Of a stretch of DNA of 33,002 nt, positions 23,931 through 32,980 are shown in pieces. Below the pieces are notes generated by a model that saw nothing but the letters and a program-made list of their open reading frames with translations, searched no databases and was not told where the DNA came from. How positions within the stretch are numbered: the first letter of the stretch is position 1; every line of letters starts with the position of its first letter. The stretch comes from an uncultured Eubacteriales bacterium. GTDB lineage: Bacteria; Bacillota; Clostridia; Oscillospirales; Oscillospiraceae. Made by a program: the position numbers and the translations under genes. The DNA is taken from contig ONEB01000017.1 of assembly GCA_900316745.1 (NCBI GenBank), positions 1 to 33,002 on the forward strand, in the 5' to 3' direction.

Positions 23931-23959
23931 AGCGTACCGAAGAATGTCGCGTTTGTCAA
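23931..23959 (-). promoter_or_regulatory. Candidate promoter of the deaminase gene
   Basis: On the minus strand TTGACA (23959-23954) is followed after 17 bases by TACGCT (23936-23931). The -35 is consensus and the -10 is weak, which would suit an activated or low-level promoter. Confidence 0.45.
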
Positions 23960-23969
23960 CCTTTCCGTC

Positions 23970-23998
23970 TTGGCAACGGAGGAAATATGCGGTAAAAT
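23970..23998 (+). promoter_or_regulatory. Promoter of panB
   Basis: TTGGCA (23970-23975), 17 bases and TAAAAT (23993-23998). It faces away from the deaminase promoter, with only ten bases between the two -35 hexamers, so a regulator bound here could affect both. Confidence 0.65.
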
Positions 23999-24038
23999 AG
24001 ACGCGGTAATCTGAAAATTCTCTCGGGAGGTTTTGACC

Positions 24039-24905
24039 ATGGCAAAAAAGAAAACGATCCTTGATCTCGTGCAGATGAAAGAAAACGGCGAACAGGCCGT
24101 CTGGATGGTGCTGTATGACGCGTGCTTTGCGTCCTACGCCGAGGAGGCCGGGATGGACATGATCCTCGTCGGCGACTCCATGGGCATGATCGTCTATGGC
24201 TGGGAGGGCACCGTCCCCGTCACAATGGACATGTCCATCGCCCACTGCCAGGGCGTGCGCCGCGGCGCGCCGAACACCTATCTCATCGGCGACATGCCGT
24301 TCGGCGCGTATCACGCAAGCTGCGAGGACGCGGTGCGCAACGCCGTGCGCTTCATGAAGGAGGGCGGCGTGGACGCCATCAAGCTTGAGGGCGGCGTCGC
24401 CGTCGCGGATAAGATCGAGGCCATCAGCAAGGCGGGCATTGTCGTGTTCGGTCACATCGGTCTGACCCCGCAGAGCAGCGCTGCCATGGGCGGCTTCAAG
24501 GTGCAGGGCAAGAACACCGCCACTGCCAAGGCCATCATCGAGGACGCCATCGCCGTTTACAAGGCGGGCGCGCGCGTGCTCCTGCTCGAAGGCGTGCCGG
24601 AGGAGACCGCCTCTTTTATCCACAAAATCCTGCCCATTCCGGTCTACGGCATCGGCGCGGGCGCGGACTGCGACGGTCAGGTGCTGCTCGCGGCGGACGC
24701 GCTCGGCATGTACAAGAATTTCACGCCGAAGTTTGCCAAGAAGTACTGCGACATCGCGTCTCTCGCCACGCAGGGCATGCGCGACTATATCGCGGAGGTC
24801 AAGGGCGGCGCGTTCCCCGCACCGGAGCACAAGTATAAATTCACCGGCGACAAGGAGGAGTTTGCGGCCTTCCTCGCGGAGTATGAAAAGGAACTCGATT
24901 TGTAA
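24039..24905 (+). CDS. panB: 3-methyl-2-oxobutanoate hydroxymethyltransferase (ketopantoate synthase)
   Basis: A 288-residue enzyme that adds a hydroxymethyl group from methylene-tetrahydrofolate to 2-oxoisovalerate, the first committed step to pantothenate and CoA. ILVGDSMGMIVYGW, VPVTMDM, LIGDMPFGAYH, AIKLEGG, VFGHIGLTPQ and the catalytic LLLEGVPEE are all PanB motifs. ATG 24039 lies eight bases after GGGAGG. panC, panD and panE are not in the window. The gene is followed by an aminotransferase 18 bases on. Confidence 0.93.
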   Translation: MAKKKTILDLVQMKENGEQAVWMVLYDACFASYAEEAGMDMILVGDSMGMIVYGWEGTVPVTMDMSIAHCQGVRRGAPNTYLIGDMPFGAYHASCEDAVRNAVRFMKEGGVDAIKLEGGVAVADKIEAISKAGIVVFGHIGLTPQSSAAMGGFKVQGKNTATAKAIIEDAIAVYKAGARVLLLEGVPEETASFIHKILPIPVYGIGAGADCDGQVLLAADALGMYKNFTPKFAKKYCDIASLATQGMRDYIAEVKGGAFPAPEHKYKFTGDKEEFAAFLAEYEKELDL

Positions 24906-24923
24906 ACAAAGGAGCAGTCTGCT

Positions 24924-26120
24924 ATGCCTGAATTTGCAAAACGCATGGACTATATGGCGGGCTCCGCCGCCATCATCCGCGGCCTCTTCGGCGCGATGAA
25001 CGATCCCGAGACGATCTCCTTCGGCGGCGGCGCGCCCGCGACCGAGGCGCTGCCGGCAGAGACGATCCGCAAGATTGCCGCCGAGGTGCTCTCACCCGAC
25101 AAGCGCGGCAGGGAAGCGCTGCAGTACGGCCCCGTCAAGGGCGTCAGGCAGCTGCGCGAGATCGTCGCGGAAAAGCTCTTAAAGCCGAACGACATTCCCG
25201 CGGACCCCGAGGATGTGCTGATCGTGAACGGCGGGCTCGAGACCATGAACCTCCTGTGTCAGGTGTTCATCGATCCCGGCGACGTGATTCTCGTCGAGTC
25301 CCCGACGTTCGTGCACTGCGTGGAGATCTTCGAGATGTTTCAGGCGCGGTGCATCGGCTGCGAGACGGACGAGCACGGTCTCGTCATCGAGGACGTGGAG
25401 CGCAAGATCCAGGAATACCACCCGAAGATGGTGTATGTGATCCCGACGTTCCAGAACCCCACGGGCAAGACCCTGCCTGCCGACCGCCGCGAAAAGCTCG
25501 CCGCGCTGGGTAGTCAGTATGACGTCATCATTCTTGAGGACGATCCCTACCGCGAGCTGCGTTACAGCGGCGAGGCGCTCAAGCCCATCAAGGCCTATGA
25601 CCGGACGGGGCACACGGTCTACGCAAACTCCCTTTCCAAGATCTTTTCGCCCGGCAGCCGTCTCGGCTATGTCTATGCCGACCGCGCCATCATCGAAAAG
25701 CTCTTCGACGCCAAGACCGCCACGAACTCCCACACCTCCATGGTGCCGCAGATCCTCTGCGCGGAGTTTTTCGCGCGCGGGTATTATGAGGCGCATCTGA
25801 AAAACCTCTGCGCCATCCACCGCACGCGGCGCGACGCCATGATGGCAGCAATGGAGAAGTATATGCCCGAGGGCACGAAGTGGGTGTATCCGGACGGCGG
25901 GCTGTTCACATGGGTGGAGCTCCCAGGCGACATTGACACGACGGAGCTGCTGAGAGAGGCGGCAAACTACAAGGTCGCCTATATCGCGGGCGCGGGCTTT
26001 TTCGCAGGCTCCGCCGGCGAGGGCAAAAACTGCATGCGCATCAGCTACGGCAACGTCTCGCCGGAGAAAATCGACGAGGGCATGCGGCGACTGGGCGCGT
26101 TGATAAAATCCAAGCTGTAA
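24924..26120 (+). CDS. PLP-dependent class I/II aminotransferase
   Basis: A 398-residue fold-type I aminotransferase of the branch that includes 2-aminoadipate aminotransferase (LysN/Aro8-like). ISFGGGAPATEALP, LQYGPVKGVRQLRE, VNGGLETMNLLCQVFIDPGD, PTFQNPTGKTLP, EDDPYRELRY and the PLP lysine Lys239 in SLSKIFSPGSRLGY are visible. The amino donor is unknown. Operon position after panB suggests it could interconvert valine and 2-oxoisovalerate, but that is inference. ATG 24924 follows AAAGGAG. Confidence 0.9.
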   Translation: MPEFAKRMDYMAGSAAIIRGLFGAMNDPETISFGGGAPATEALPAETIRKIAAEVLSPDKRGREALQYGPVKGVRQLREIVAEKLLKPNDIPADPEDVLIVNGGLETMNLLCQVFIDPGDVILVESPTFVHCVEIFEMFQARCIGCETDEHGLVIEDVERKIQEYHPKMVYVIPTFQNPTGKTLPADRREKLAALGSQYDVIILEDDPYRELRYSGEALKPIKAYDRTGHTVYANSLSKIFSPGSRLGYVYADRAIIEKLFDAKTATNSHTSMVPQILCAEFFARGYYEAHLKNLCAIHRTRRDAMMAAMEKYMPEGTKWVYPDGGLFTWVELPGDIDTTELLREAANYKVAYIAGAGFFAGSAGEGKNCMRISYGNVSPEKIDEGMRRLGALIKSKL

Positions 26121-26122
26121 AC

Positions 26123-26155
26123 AAAAAAGCAGATCCGATTCGGATCTGCTTTTTT
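26123..26155. terminator. Bidirectional terminator
   Basis: AAAAAAGCAGATCCG (26123-26137) pairs perfectly with 26141-26155 across a 3-base loop, with A/T runs on both sides. It ends the panB unit (+) and the gamma-glutamyltransferase gene (-). Confidence 0.92.
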
Positions 26156-26156
26156 A

Positions 26157-27785
<1,629 letters not shown>

Positions 27786-27825
27786 CTACATTCGCCTGCC
27801 TTTCAACAGGATCGGTTCTGCTCTG

Positions 27826-27854
27826 ATCATAGCATAAAGACGGAAAAGATTCCA
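27826..27854 (-). promoter_or_regulatory. Candidate promoter of the gamma-glutamyltransferase-family gene
   Basis: On the minus strand TGGAAT (27854-27849), 17 bases and TATGAT (27831-27826) with a TGC extension just before it. The -35 is weak, but the extended -10 can compensate. Confidence 0.45.
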
Positions 27855-27865
27855 CGCCGGATTTA

Positions 27866-27894
27866 TTGAATTTTCGCGCGAATGCACGTATAAT
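27866..27894 (+). promoter_or_regulatory. Promoter of the membrane protein/lipoprotein pair
   Basis: TTGAAT (27866-27871), a 17-base spacer and TATAAT (27889-27894). Transcription would start near 27901, about 26 bases before the start codon at 27927. Confidence 0.75.
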
Positions 27895-27926
27895 CGAGGC
27901 ATAGAAAGAAAAAGCGGGGGAAGACC

Positions 27927-28778
27927 ATGCAGACAGAGAAAAAACAACGCGCCGCGTGGAAAACGGCGCTGATCGCGGCGCTTGTCGTGCTCCTGCTCGG
28001 CGGCGCTGCCGCGGCGGGCTGGCTGCTCGGCGGCGCGAAAGATCGTGACGATGACGAGGCCGAGGATCCGCGCATCGAGTCGCGGGAGGAAAAACCTGAG
28101 GAAACGGACTCGGCAGAACCCGCCGCGAGCGCGGAGCCGACCGAAGCGCCCGTTCCGGTGCGCGTGCAGCTGCTGGAGCAGATGGGCTATATCGGCGATC
28201 GGGACGCGTGCACCATGACGTCCGCGCAGGCATTGGCGTGTGCCGACAAGATCCGCGCGGCACAGGGCGGCGTCGTGATGGCGGCGCTCTTCGACGGCGG
28301 CAGCGGCGTGCCGATCCTCTGGATCGCGCAGGCGGACAGCATGCGGGCGGAGTCTGACAATACGACCGCTCTGACCGGGCATTACCAGGACAAGCTCTAC
28401 GGCTTTCAGAGCGGACAGCTCGACGAATACACCTGGATGACGACGCTGCTGCGCGCCGGAACGGACGGCGTGATGGTGAAGCTCAGCCGCGACTCCACCA
28501 GGGTGCAGTTTTTCCATCTGAACAGCGGCGCATTTGAGAAGGAGCCGTTCGGCGTCGGCGCGTGGGATCATTCCGGCGACGCGACATATAATGGAGTATC
28601 CATCGGTGCGGGCAGCGAGGTCGCGCTCTGGGACTTCTACCGCGCGGCGGGCAGCGACCTGAAGGTGCTGCTCGAGGCCATGTCCGGCGACAGCGAGAAT
28701 CTGTATCTGACAGGGCCGTGGCTCAGCGGCGCCGAGATGAGCGGGCTGCTGGAGCGGTATGCGGCGTCAGTCGCGTGA
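27927..28778 (+). CDS. Membrane-anchored extracytoplasmic protein of unknown function
   Basis: A 283-residue protein. A short basic N-terminus is followed by one membrane segment (about residues 12-35, rich in Ala, Leu and Gly). An acidic, Pro/Glu-rich linker (about 38-75) leads to a globular domain of about 200 residues that I do not recognise. That domain has VVMAALFDGGSGVPILWIAQ, YGFQSGQLDEYTWMTTLLRAGTDGVMVKLS and GSEVALWDFYRAA. The topology suggests the domain faces outside. It shares a promoter with the lipoprotein gene 25 bases downstream, so the two may act together at the cell surface. Ribosome binding (GGGGGAAG) is modest. Confidence 0.75.
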   Translation: MQTEKKQRAAWKTALIAALVVLLLGGAAAAGWLLGGAKDRDDDEAEDPRIESREEKPEETDSAEPAASAEPTEAPVPVRVQLLEQMGYIGDRDACTMTSAQALACADKIRAAQGGVVMAALFDGGSGVPILWIAQADSMRAESDNTTALTGHYQDKLYGFQSGQLDEYTWMTTLLRAGTDGVMVKLSRDSTRVQFFHLNSGAFEKEPFGVGAWDHSGDATYNGVSIGAGSEVALWDFYRAAGSDLKVLLEAMSGDSENLYLTGPWLSGAEMSGLLERYAASVA

Positions 28779-28803
28779 TGTTTGCCGGAAAGGGCGTGTG
28801 GAA

Positions 28804-30117
28804 ATGAATCGAGTCTGGATTGCGCTGCTGGCGCTGGCTCTGCTCTGCGGCTGCTCGCGGCTGTCACAGCCGGAGCGGGAGACGCGCAGCGACACGCCCG
28901 CGCCCGCCCCGGCAGAGAGCGCCTCGCCGAGCGCGCAGCCCCTTGCCGTCTATCTCGGCGTGGAACACTACGGCAGAGTTGACGCCGCGCAAAAGGACGC
29001 GTTTCGCTATCGCTTTTCTACCGGCGGTGAGACCGTGACCTATGCGATCGCGCCGGACGCTGCGTACACGATCCAGAATCTGCTGGAGGAGGGCGGGGTC
29101 TACGCCCTCACGGTCGAGCAGGATACGGTCGTCGCGGCGGAGGCGGTGAAGCCTGTCTCCGCACTGCCGGAGCGCTCAGATTATGATTGCGTCGTGCGCG
29201 TGCGCACCGAGGCGGGCGGCGCGGTTCTCGAAGAGGGCGCGCCGGAGGCTGCAGAGCCGGTCAGCGCCGTGCTCGACGAGGCGAGCCGCACGCTCTATCT
29301 GCTGCCCGCCGCGCAAAGCTATACGCCGCCCGTCTCGGGGACTCCGGGCGAGCGGACGCTCTTAAACTTCCTGAAAACCGCCATGACGCCCGTCGGCACG
29401 ACGCTCTATGTCTACGGCGGCGGCTGGAACTGGCAGGATGACGCGGCCGCCCGTCAGGCGGCGTCCATCGGCCTGCCGGAAGAATGGGTCACGTTCTTCC
29501 AAACGCGCGGCGCGGACTATCACTATAAGCTCGGCGACGCGGCGCACAGCTTCTATCCGTTCGGCGGGTGGAACGAATACTACTTCGCCGGCGCCGACTG
29601 CTCCGGCTACGTCGGCTGGGCGCTTTACAACACCCTGTACGATAGCGACGGGGAAGCGGGACTCGTGTTCTTCGCCGACCGGGTCGCCTCTGAGCTTGCC
29701 GAGCGGCACTGGGGCACGATCGTACAGGGCGCGCAGACCGTGCGCCCGGGCGATATCATGAGCATGTCGGGACACGTCTGGATCGCGCTCGGAACCTGCG
29801 ACGACGGGAGCATCGTGATCGCGCACAGCACGCCCAGCGCCGGCAAAACCGGCGCCCTCGGCGGCGGCGTCCAGCTCAGCGCCGTCGGCTCCGGCACCGG
29901 CTGCGAGGCTTACCGGCTCGCGCAGGATTATATGACGCGCTATTATCCCGCGTGGTCGGAGCGCTATGCCGCCGTGGTGCGCGCTCCGGGATCGTATCTC
30001 GCGGGCAGCCTGTTTCGCTGGGACACGCAGACCATGCCGGGACTCTCCGACCCCGACGGCGTGCAGCAGATGGATGCCGCGACGGTTTTACGACTGCTGT
30101 TTGCCAACACATATTGA
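28804..30117 (+). CDS. Lipoprotein with C-terminal NlpC/P60-like peptidase domain
   Basis: A 437-residue lipoprotein. The signal peptide ends at a lipobox-like LLCGC with Cys17. A Pro/Ala/Ser-rich linker (about 20-45) and an unassigned middle region of about 180 residues follow. The C-terminal domain (about 255-400) has the NlpC/P60 or CHAP-like order Cys266 (GADCSGYVGW), His324 (SGHVWIALG) and His341 (IAHSTPS). Such enzymes cut peptidoglycan stem peptides. ATG 28804 was preferred over an in-frame ATG at 28759 inside the upstream gene because the lipoprotein signal then starts correctly. The promoter for the next operon overlaps its stop codon. Confidence 0.82.
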   Translation: MNRVWIALLALALLCGCSRLSQPERETRSDTPAPAPAESASPSAQPLAVYLGVEHYGRVDAAQKDAFRYRFSTGGETVTYAIAPDAAYTIQNLLEEGGVYALTVEQDTVVAAEAVKPVSALPERSDYDCVVRVRTEAGGAVLEEGAPEAAEPVSAVLDEASRTLYLLPAAQSYTPPVSGTPGERTLLNFLKTAMTPVGTTLYVYGGGWNWQDDAAARQAASIGLPEEWVTFFQTRGADYHYKLGDAAHSFYPFGGWNEYYFAGADCSGYVGWALYNTLYDSDGEAGLVFFADRVASELAERHWGTIVQGAQTVRPGDIMSMSGHVWIALGTCDDGSIVIAHSTPSAGKTGALGGGVQLSAVGSGTGCEAYRLAQDYMTRYYPAWSERYAAVVRAPGSYLAGSLFRWDTQTMPGLSDPDGVQQMDAATVLRLLFANTY

Positions 30118-30142
30118 CAAACCGTTCCAAAGCGCATACAAT
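30114..30142 (+). promoter_or_regulatory. Promoter of the TM1266/ABC transporter operon
   Basis: TTGACA (30114-30119), 17 bases and TACAAT (30137-30142). The -35 overlaps the TGA stop of the NlpC/P60-like lipoprotein gene. A leader of about 120 bases follows before the first start codon. Confidence 0.82.
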
Positions 30143-30148
30143 GCAGAT

Positions 30149-30260
30149 ATGAAACTCTGACCGCAAGGGCATTCCAAGCAGGAAGATGGCTTCATGTCAC
30201 AATACGCTTGCATGTTTCAAGCTCCCTTCGTCTTGTTTCGAGGGGAGCTTTCGGTTTTAA
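30149..30260 (+). promoter_or_regulatory. Structured leader with attenuator-like hairpin, possible riboswitch
   Basis: TGAAAC (30150-30155) can pair with GTTTCA (30214-30219), and inside it GCAAG (30163-30167) with CTTGC (30207-30211), giving a multi-part fold. Directly after it, AAGCTCCCTT (30219-30228) pairs with AGGGGAGCTT (30241-30250) and is followed by TCGGTTTTA, a terminator-like hairpin that shares its first base with the outer stem. The layout resembles an aptamer plus expression platform. I do not recognise it as a known riboswitch class. The start codon at 30273 has its own strong AAAGGAGG beyond the hairpin. Confidence 0.45.
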
Positions 30261-30272
30261 AGGAGGGGAGAA

Positions 30273-30539
30273 ATGAGCACCAGAGTCGCAGTCATTGCGA
30301 TCGTTGTGGAAAACCATGCCTCTGTCGAGGCGATTAACGCCCTGCTGCATGACGCGTCTGCGTATATGATCGGGCGTATGGGCGTACCCTATCGGGAACG
30401 CGGCATCAGTCTGATCAGCGTGGCGCTGGACGCGCCGCAGGACGTGATCAGCGCGCTCTCCGGGCGCATCGGCGCGCTGCCGGGCGTGAGCGCCAAAACC
30501 GCGTATTCCAACGTCATTACGGACACCATTCAAACCTGA
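30273..30539 (+). CDS. TM1266-family small regulator (iron-only hydrogenase system type)
   Basis: An 88-residue ACT/NikR-C-like ferredoxin-fold protein. RVAVIAIVVENHASVEAINALLHDASAYMIGRMGVPYRERGISLISVALDAPQDVISALSGRIGALPGVSAKTAYS follows the TM1266-family pattern, whose members often lie near [FeFe]-hydrogenase maturation genes and are called putative regulators. No hydrogenase gene is seen here. Instead it leads an ABC importer operon, so it may sense a ligand related to the imported substrate. ATG 30273 follows AAAGGAGG. Confidence 0.82.
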   Translation: MSTRVAVIAIVVENHASVEAINALLHDASAYMIGRMGVPYRERGISLISVALDAPQDVISALSGRIGALPGVSAKTAYSNVITDTIQT

Positions 30540-30565
30540 ACCATTCTGAAAGGAGAAATCCACCA

Positions 30566-31606
30566 ATGAAAAAGTATCTTGCCATTCTGCTGGCGCTCGT
30601 CATGGTGCTGGGCCTTGCCGCCTGCGCAAAGGAATCTGCCGAGCCCGCTGCCGACGCCTCCGCCGCCCCGGTCGAGGAGACCGAAGAGGTTCTCGAGGGC
30701 GCTGACGTGAATCTCGCCGTTCTCGCCGGCCCGACCGGCATCGGCGCCGTGGGTCTCATGGAGGCCAACGATGCCAAGGAAACCGTGAACAACTACACCT
30801 TTACCGTCGCCTCCGCTCCCGACGAGGTCGTCGCGGGCGTTGCCAACGGCAGCCTCGATATGGCGGCTGTGCCGACGAACCTCGCCTCCACGCTCTATGC
30901 CAAGACGCAGGGCGGCGTGCAGCTCGTCGCGCTCAACACCTATGGCGTGCTGTATATCCTCGAAAAGGGCGAGACTGTGCAGAGCATTGCCGATCTCAAG
31001 GGCAAGACCGTCTACGCGACCGGTCAGGGCTCGAACCCCGAATATGTCCTGGAGTATCTGCTTGAGCAGAATGGCCTGACCTACAGCCTCGACGGCAGCG
31101 CCGCCGATGTGCAGCTGCAGTTCATGGCCTCCGAGGAGCTCACCGCCGGCATGGTCTCCGGTCAGTATGACCTGTGCATGCTGCCCGTGCCCGCCGTCAC
31201 GGCTGTGACCGTGCAGAACCCCGACGTGCGCGTGGCGCTCGATCTCACCGCCGAGTGGGACAAGCTGGGCGTTGACGGCAAGCTCACGCAGGGCTGCATC
31301 GTCGTGACGACGAAGTTTGCCGAGGAGCACCCCGACGCCGTGAAGGCGTTCCTGAAGGAATATGCCGCCTCGATCGATTCCGTTCTCGCCGATCCTGCCC
31401 ACGCGGGCGAGCTCTGCGAGCAGTACGGCATCGTCGCCAAGGCGCCCATCGCGACCAAGGCGATCCCGAGCTGCAACCTCTGCTGCGTGACGGGCGAGGA
31501 TGTGCGTCCCGCCATCGAGCCGTTCTTCCAGGTCATGTTTGACGCTAACCCGAAGTCCATCGGCGGCGCAATGCCGGGCGACGATTTCTATTTCGTTGCG
31601 AAGTAA
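30566..31606 (+). CDS. NitT/TauT-type ABC transporter substrate-binding lipoprotein
   Basis: A 346-residue lipoprotein with the lipobox GLAAC at about residue 17 and an acidic linker. The binding fold is of the SsuA/NMT1/ThiY type: NLAVLAGPTGIGAVGLM, AAPDEVVAGVANGSLDMAAVPTN-like region, LKGKTVYATGQGSNPEYVLEYLL, LTQGCIVVTTKFAEEHPDAVKAFLKEY. The ligand cannot be read from sequence; relatives bind sulfonates, nitrate, thiamine precursors or other small molecules. ATG 30566 follows AAAGGAG; 26 bases separate it from the TM1266-family gene. Confidence 0.9.
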   Translation: MKKYLAILLALVMVLGLAACAKESAEPAADASAAPVEETEEVLEGADVNLAVLAGPTGIGAVGLMEANDAKETVNNYTFTVASAPDEVVAGVANGSLDMAAVPTNLASTLYAKTQGGVQLVALNTYGVLYILEKGETVQSIADLKGKTVYATGQGSNPEYVLEYLLEQNGLTYSLDGSAADVQLQFMASEELTAGMVSGQYDLCMLPVPAVTAVTVQNPDVRVALDLTAEWDKLGVDGKLTQGCIVVTTKFAEEHPDAVKAFLKEYAASIDSVLADPAHAGELCEQYGIVAKAPIATKAIPSCNLCCVTGEDVRPAIEPFFQVMFDANPKSIGGAMPGDDFYFVAK

Positions 31607-32348
31607 TCTGCCCAGGCCCTGGAGCTGGCTTCTGCCCGCGGCCTTTTGGCTCGCGGCGTGGTGGCTGGCGTCTCTGGCGGTGGGGAAGAGCCTGCTGATC
31701 CCCGCGCCGCCGGAGGTGGTGCGCAGACTGCTTGAGCTCATCGCGTCCGCCGCGTTCTGGCGATATACGGGGCTGAGCCTTCTGCGCATCACGCTGGGGC
31801 TTCTGATCGGAATTGCCGCAGGCGTGATCACAGCCGTGCTGACGAGCAGGTCTGCGTTCTTAAACGCGCTGCTCGCCCCGGCTGTGCGCGTCGTGCGCGC
31901 AACGCCGGTCGCAAGCTTCATCATCCTGGTGCTGCTCTGGGTCGCAAACGGGCGCGTGCCGGCCGTGATCTCCGCGCTTGTGGTGCTCCCCGTCGTCTGG
32001 GAGAGCACCTCGGCGGGCATCCGCAGCGTGGACAGACCGCTCATGGAGTTTGCCCGCGTCTATCGGCTTACGCGCATGGACACGCTGCGTCATGTCGTTT
32101 TTCCCGCGCTCTTGCCGCATCTCTCCGCGGCGGTCTGCACGGCGATCGGTCTTGCGTGGAAATCGGGCGTCGCGGCGGAGGTGCTCTGTCTTCCGAAAGC
32201 CGCGATCGGCACGCAGGTCTATTTCTCGAAGCTCTATCTCGATACGCCCGCGCTCTTTGCGTGGACGCTGGTGGTCGTCGCGCTCTCCATGACCGTGGAG
32301 CGCATCGCGCGGCGGCTCCTGCTCGGGAGAAAGGGGGAGCGGGCATGA
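31596..32348 (+). CDS. NitT/TauT-type ABC transporter permease
   Basis: A permease of about 250 residues with about six membrane segments. LLIPAPPEVVRRLLELI, SLLRITLGLLIGIAAGV, RATPVASFIILVLLWVANGRVPAVISALVVLPVVWESTSAGIRSVD and the coupling loop MEFARVYRLTRMDTLRHVVFPALLPHLSAA are typical of the SsuC/TauC group. The start is uncertain: no ATG lies near. TTG 31596 overlaps the upstream stop and CTG 31608 follows it; neither has a clear ribosome binding site, so coupled translation is likely. It overlaps the ATPase gene by four bases. Confidence 0.88.
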   Translation: MRSNLPRPWSWLLPAAFWLAAWWLASLAVGKSLLIPAPPEVVRRLLELIASAAFWRYTGLSLLRITLGLLIGIAAGVITAVLTSRSAFLNALLAPAVRVVRATPVASFIILVLLWVANGRVPAVISALVVLPVVWESTSAGIRSVDRPLMEFARVYRLTRMDTLRHVVFPALLPHLSAAVCTAIGLAWKSGVAAEVLCLPKAAIGTQVYFSKLYLDTPALFAWTLVVVALSMTVERIARRLLLGRKGERA

Positions 32349-32899
32349 AGCTTGACCGTGTCACATTCTCCTACGGGGAAAAGAGCATTTTCCGGGATTT
32401 CACGCTCCCGCTTCCGGACACGGGCGTCACGGCGCTGTCCGGCCCCTCCGGCTGCGGCAAGACGACGCTTTTGCGCCTCATCGCGGGACTCGAACAGCCG
32501 CAGAGCGGCAGCATCAACTGCCCGCCGCCGGGCGAGATCGCCCTGATGTTTCAGGAGGATCGCCTGATCCCGCGGCTGCCTGCCTGCCGCCAGATCGAGA
32601 TTGTCCGCCCAAAGGGGCGCGGCGCTGCCGACTGGCTGCGCAGCGTCGGACTCGGAGACGAGATCGACGCCGCGCCGGAGTCCCTCTCCGGCGGCATGCG
32701 GCGCAGACTCGCCCTCGCGCGCTGTCTCGCCTACGGGCAGGACAAACGCCTGCTCCTGCTCGACGAGCCGTTCACCGGCGTGGACGCAGAGCGCATCCAG
32801 TCTCTGATCGCGCTGATCCGCTCCATGGACATCCCGACGATCTTCACCGCGCATGACGCCGAGTCGCTGCAAATGGCGGATCGGGTCGTGGAGCTTTAA
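32345..32899 (+). CDS. ABC transporter ATP-binding protein, unusually short
   Basis: A 184-residue ATPase. Walker A GPSGCGKT (33-40), Q-loop MFQEDRLIP, signature LSGGMRRR (114-121), Walker B LLLLDEPFTGVD and the switch His170 (FTAHD) are all present. SsuB/TauB relatives usually have 230-260 residues; here the helical region is compact and the C-terminal part after the switch is nearly absent. The core is complete, so it may still work. It starts in the ATGA overlap with the permease and ends the operon. Confidence 0.9.
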   Translation: MKLDRVTFSYGEKSIFRDFTLPLPDTGVTALSGPSGCGKTTLLRLIAGLEQPQSGSINCPPPGEIALMFQEDRLIPRLPACRQIEIVRPKGRGAADWLRSVGLGDEIDAAPESLSGGMRRRLALARCLAYGQDKRLLLLDEPFTGVDAERIQSLIALIRSMDIPTIFTAHDAESLQMADRVVEL

Positions 32900-32937
32900 A
32901 AACAAAGGGCACGTTGCAAAATAACGCGCAGCAAAAA

Positions 32938-32980
32938 AGCACCAGTCATGCCCGAAAGGGCTTGGCTGGTGCTTCTTTTT
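32938..32980 (+). terminator. Intrinsic terminator of the ABC operon
   Basis: GCACCAG (32939-32945) pairs with CTGGTGC (32966-32972), and inside it GCCC pairs with GGGC around a GAAA tetraloop. TTCTTTTT follows. Confidence 0.88.

Noticed and set aside
30149-30260. Known riboswitch class (TPP, THF, SAM, glycine, purine, guanidine, Moco) for the second leader
   Set aside because: None of the conserved cores I can recall for these classes is present. It was kept as an unassigned structured leader.
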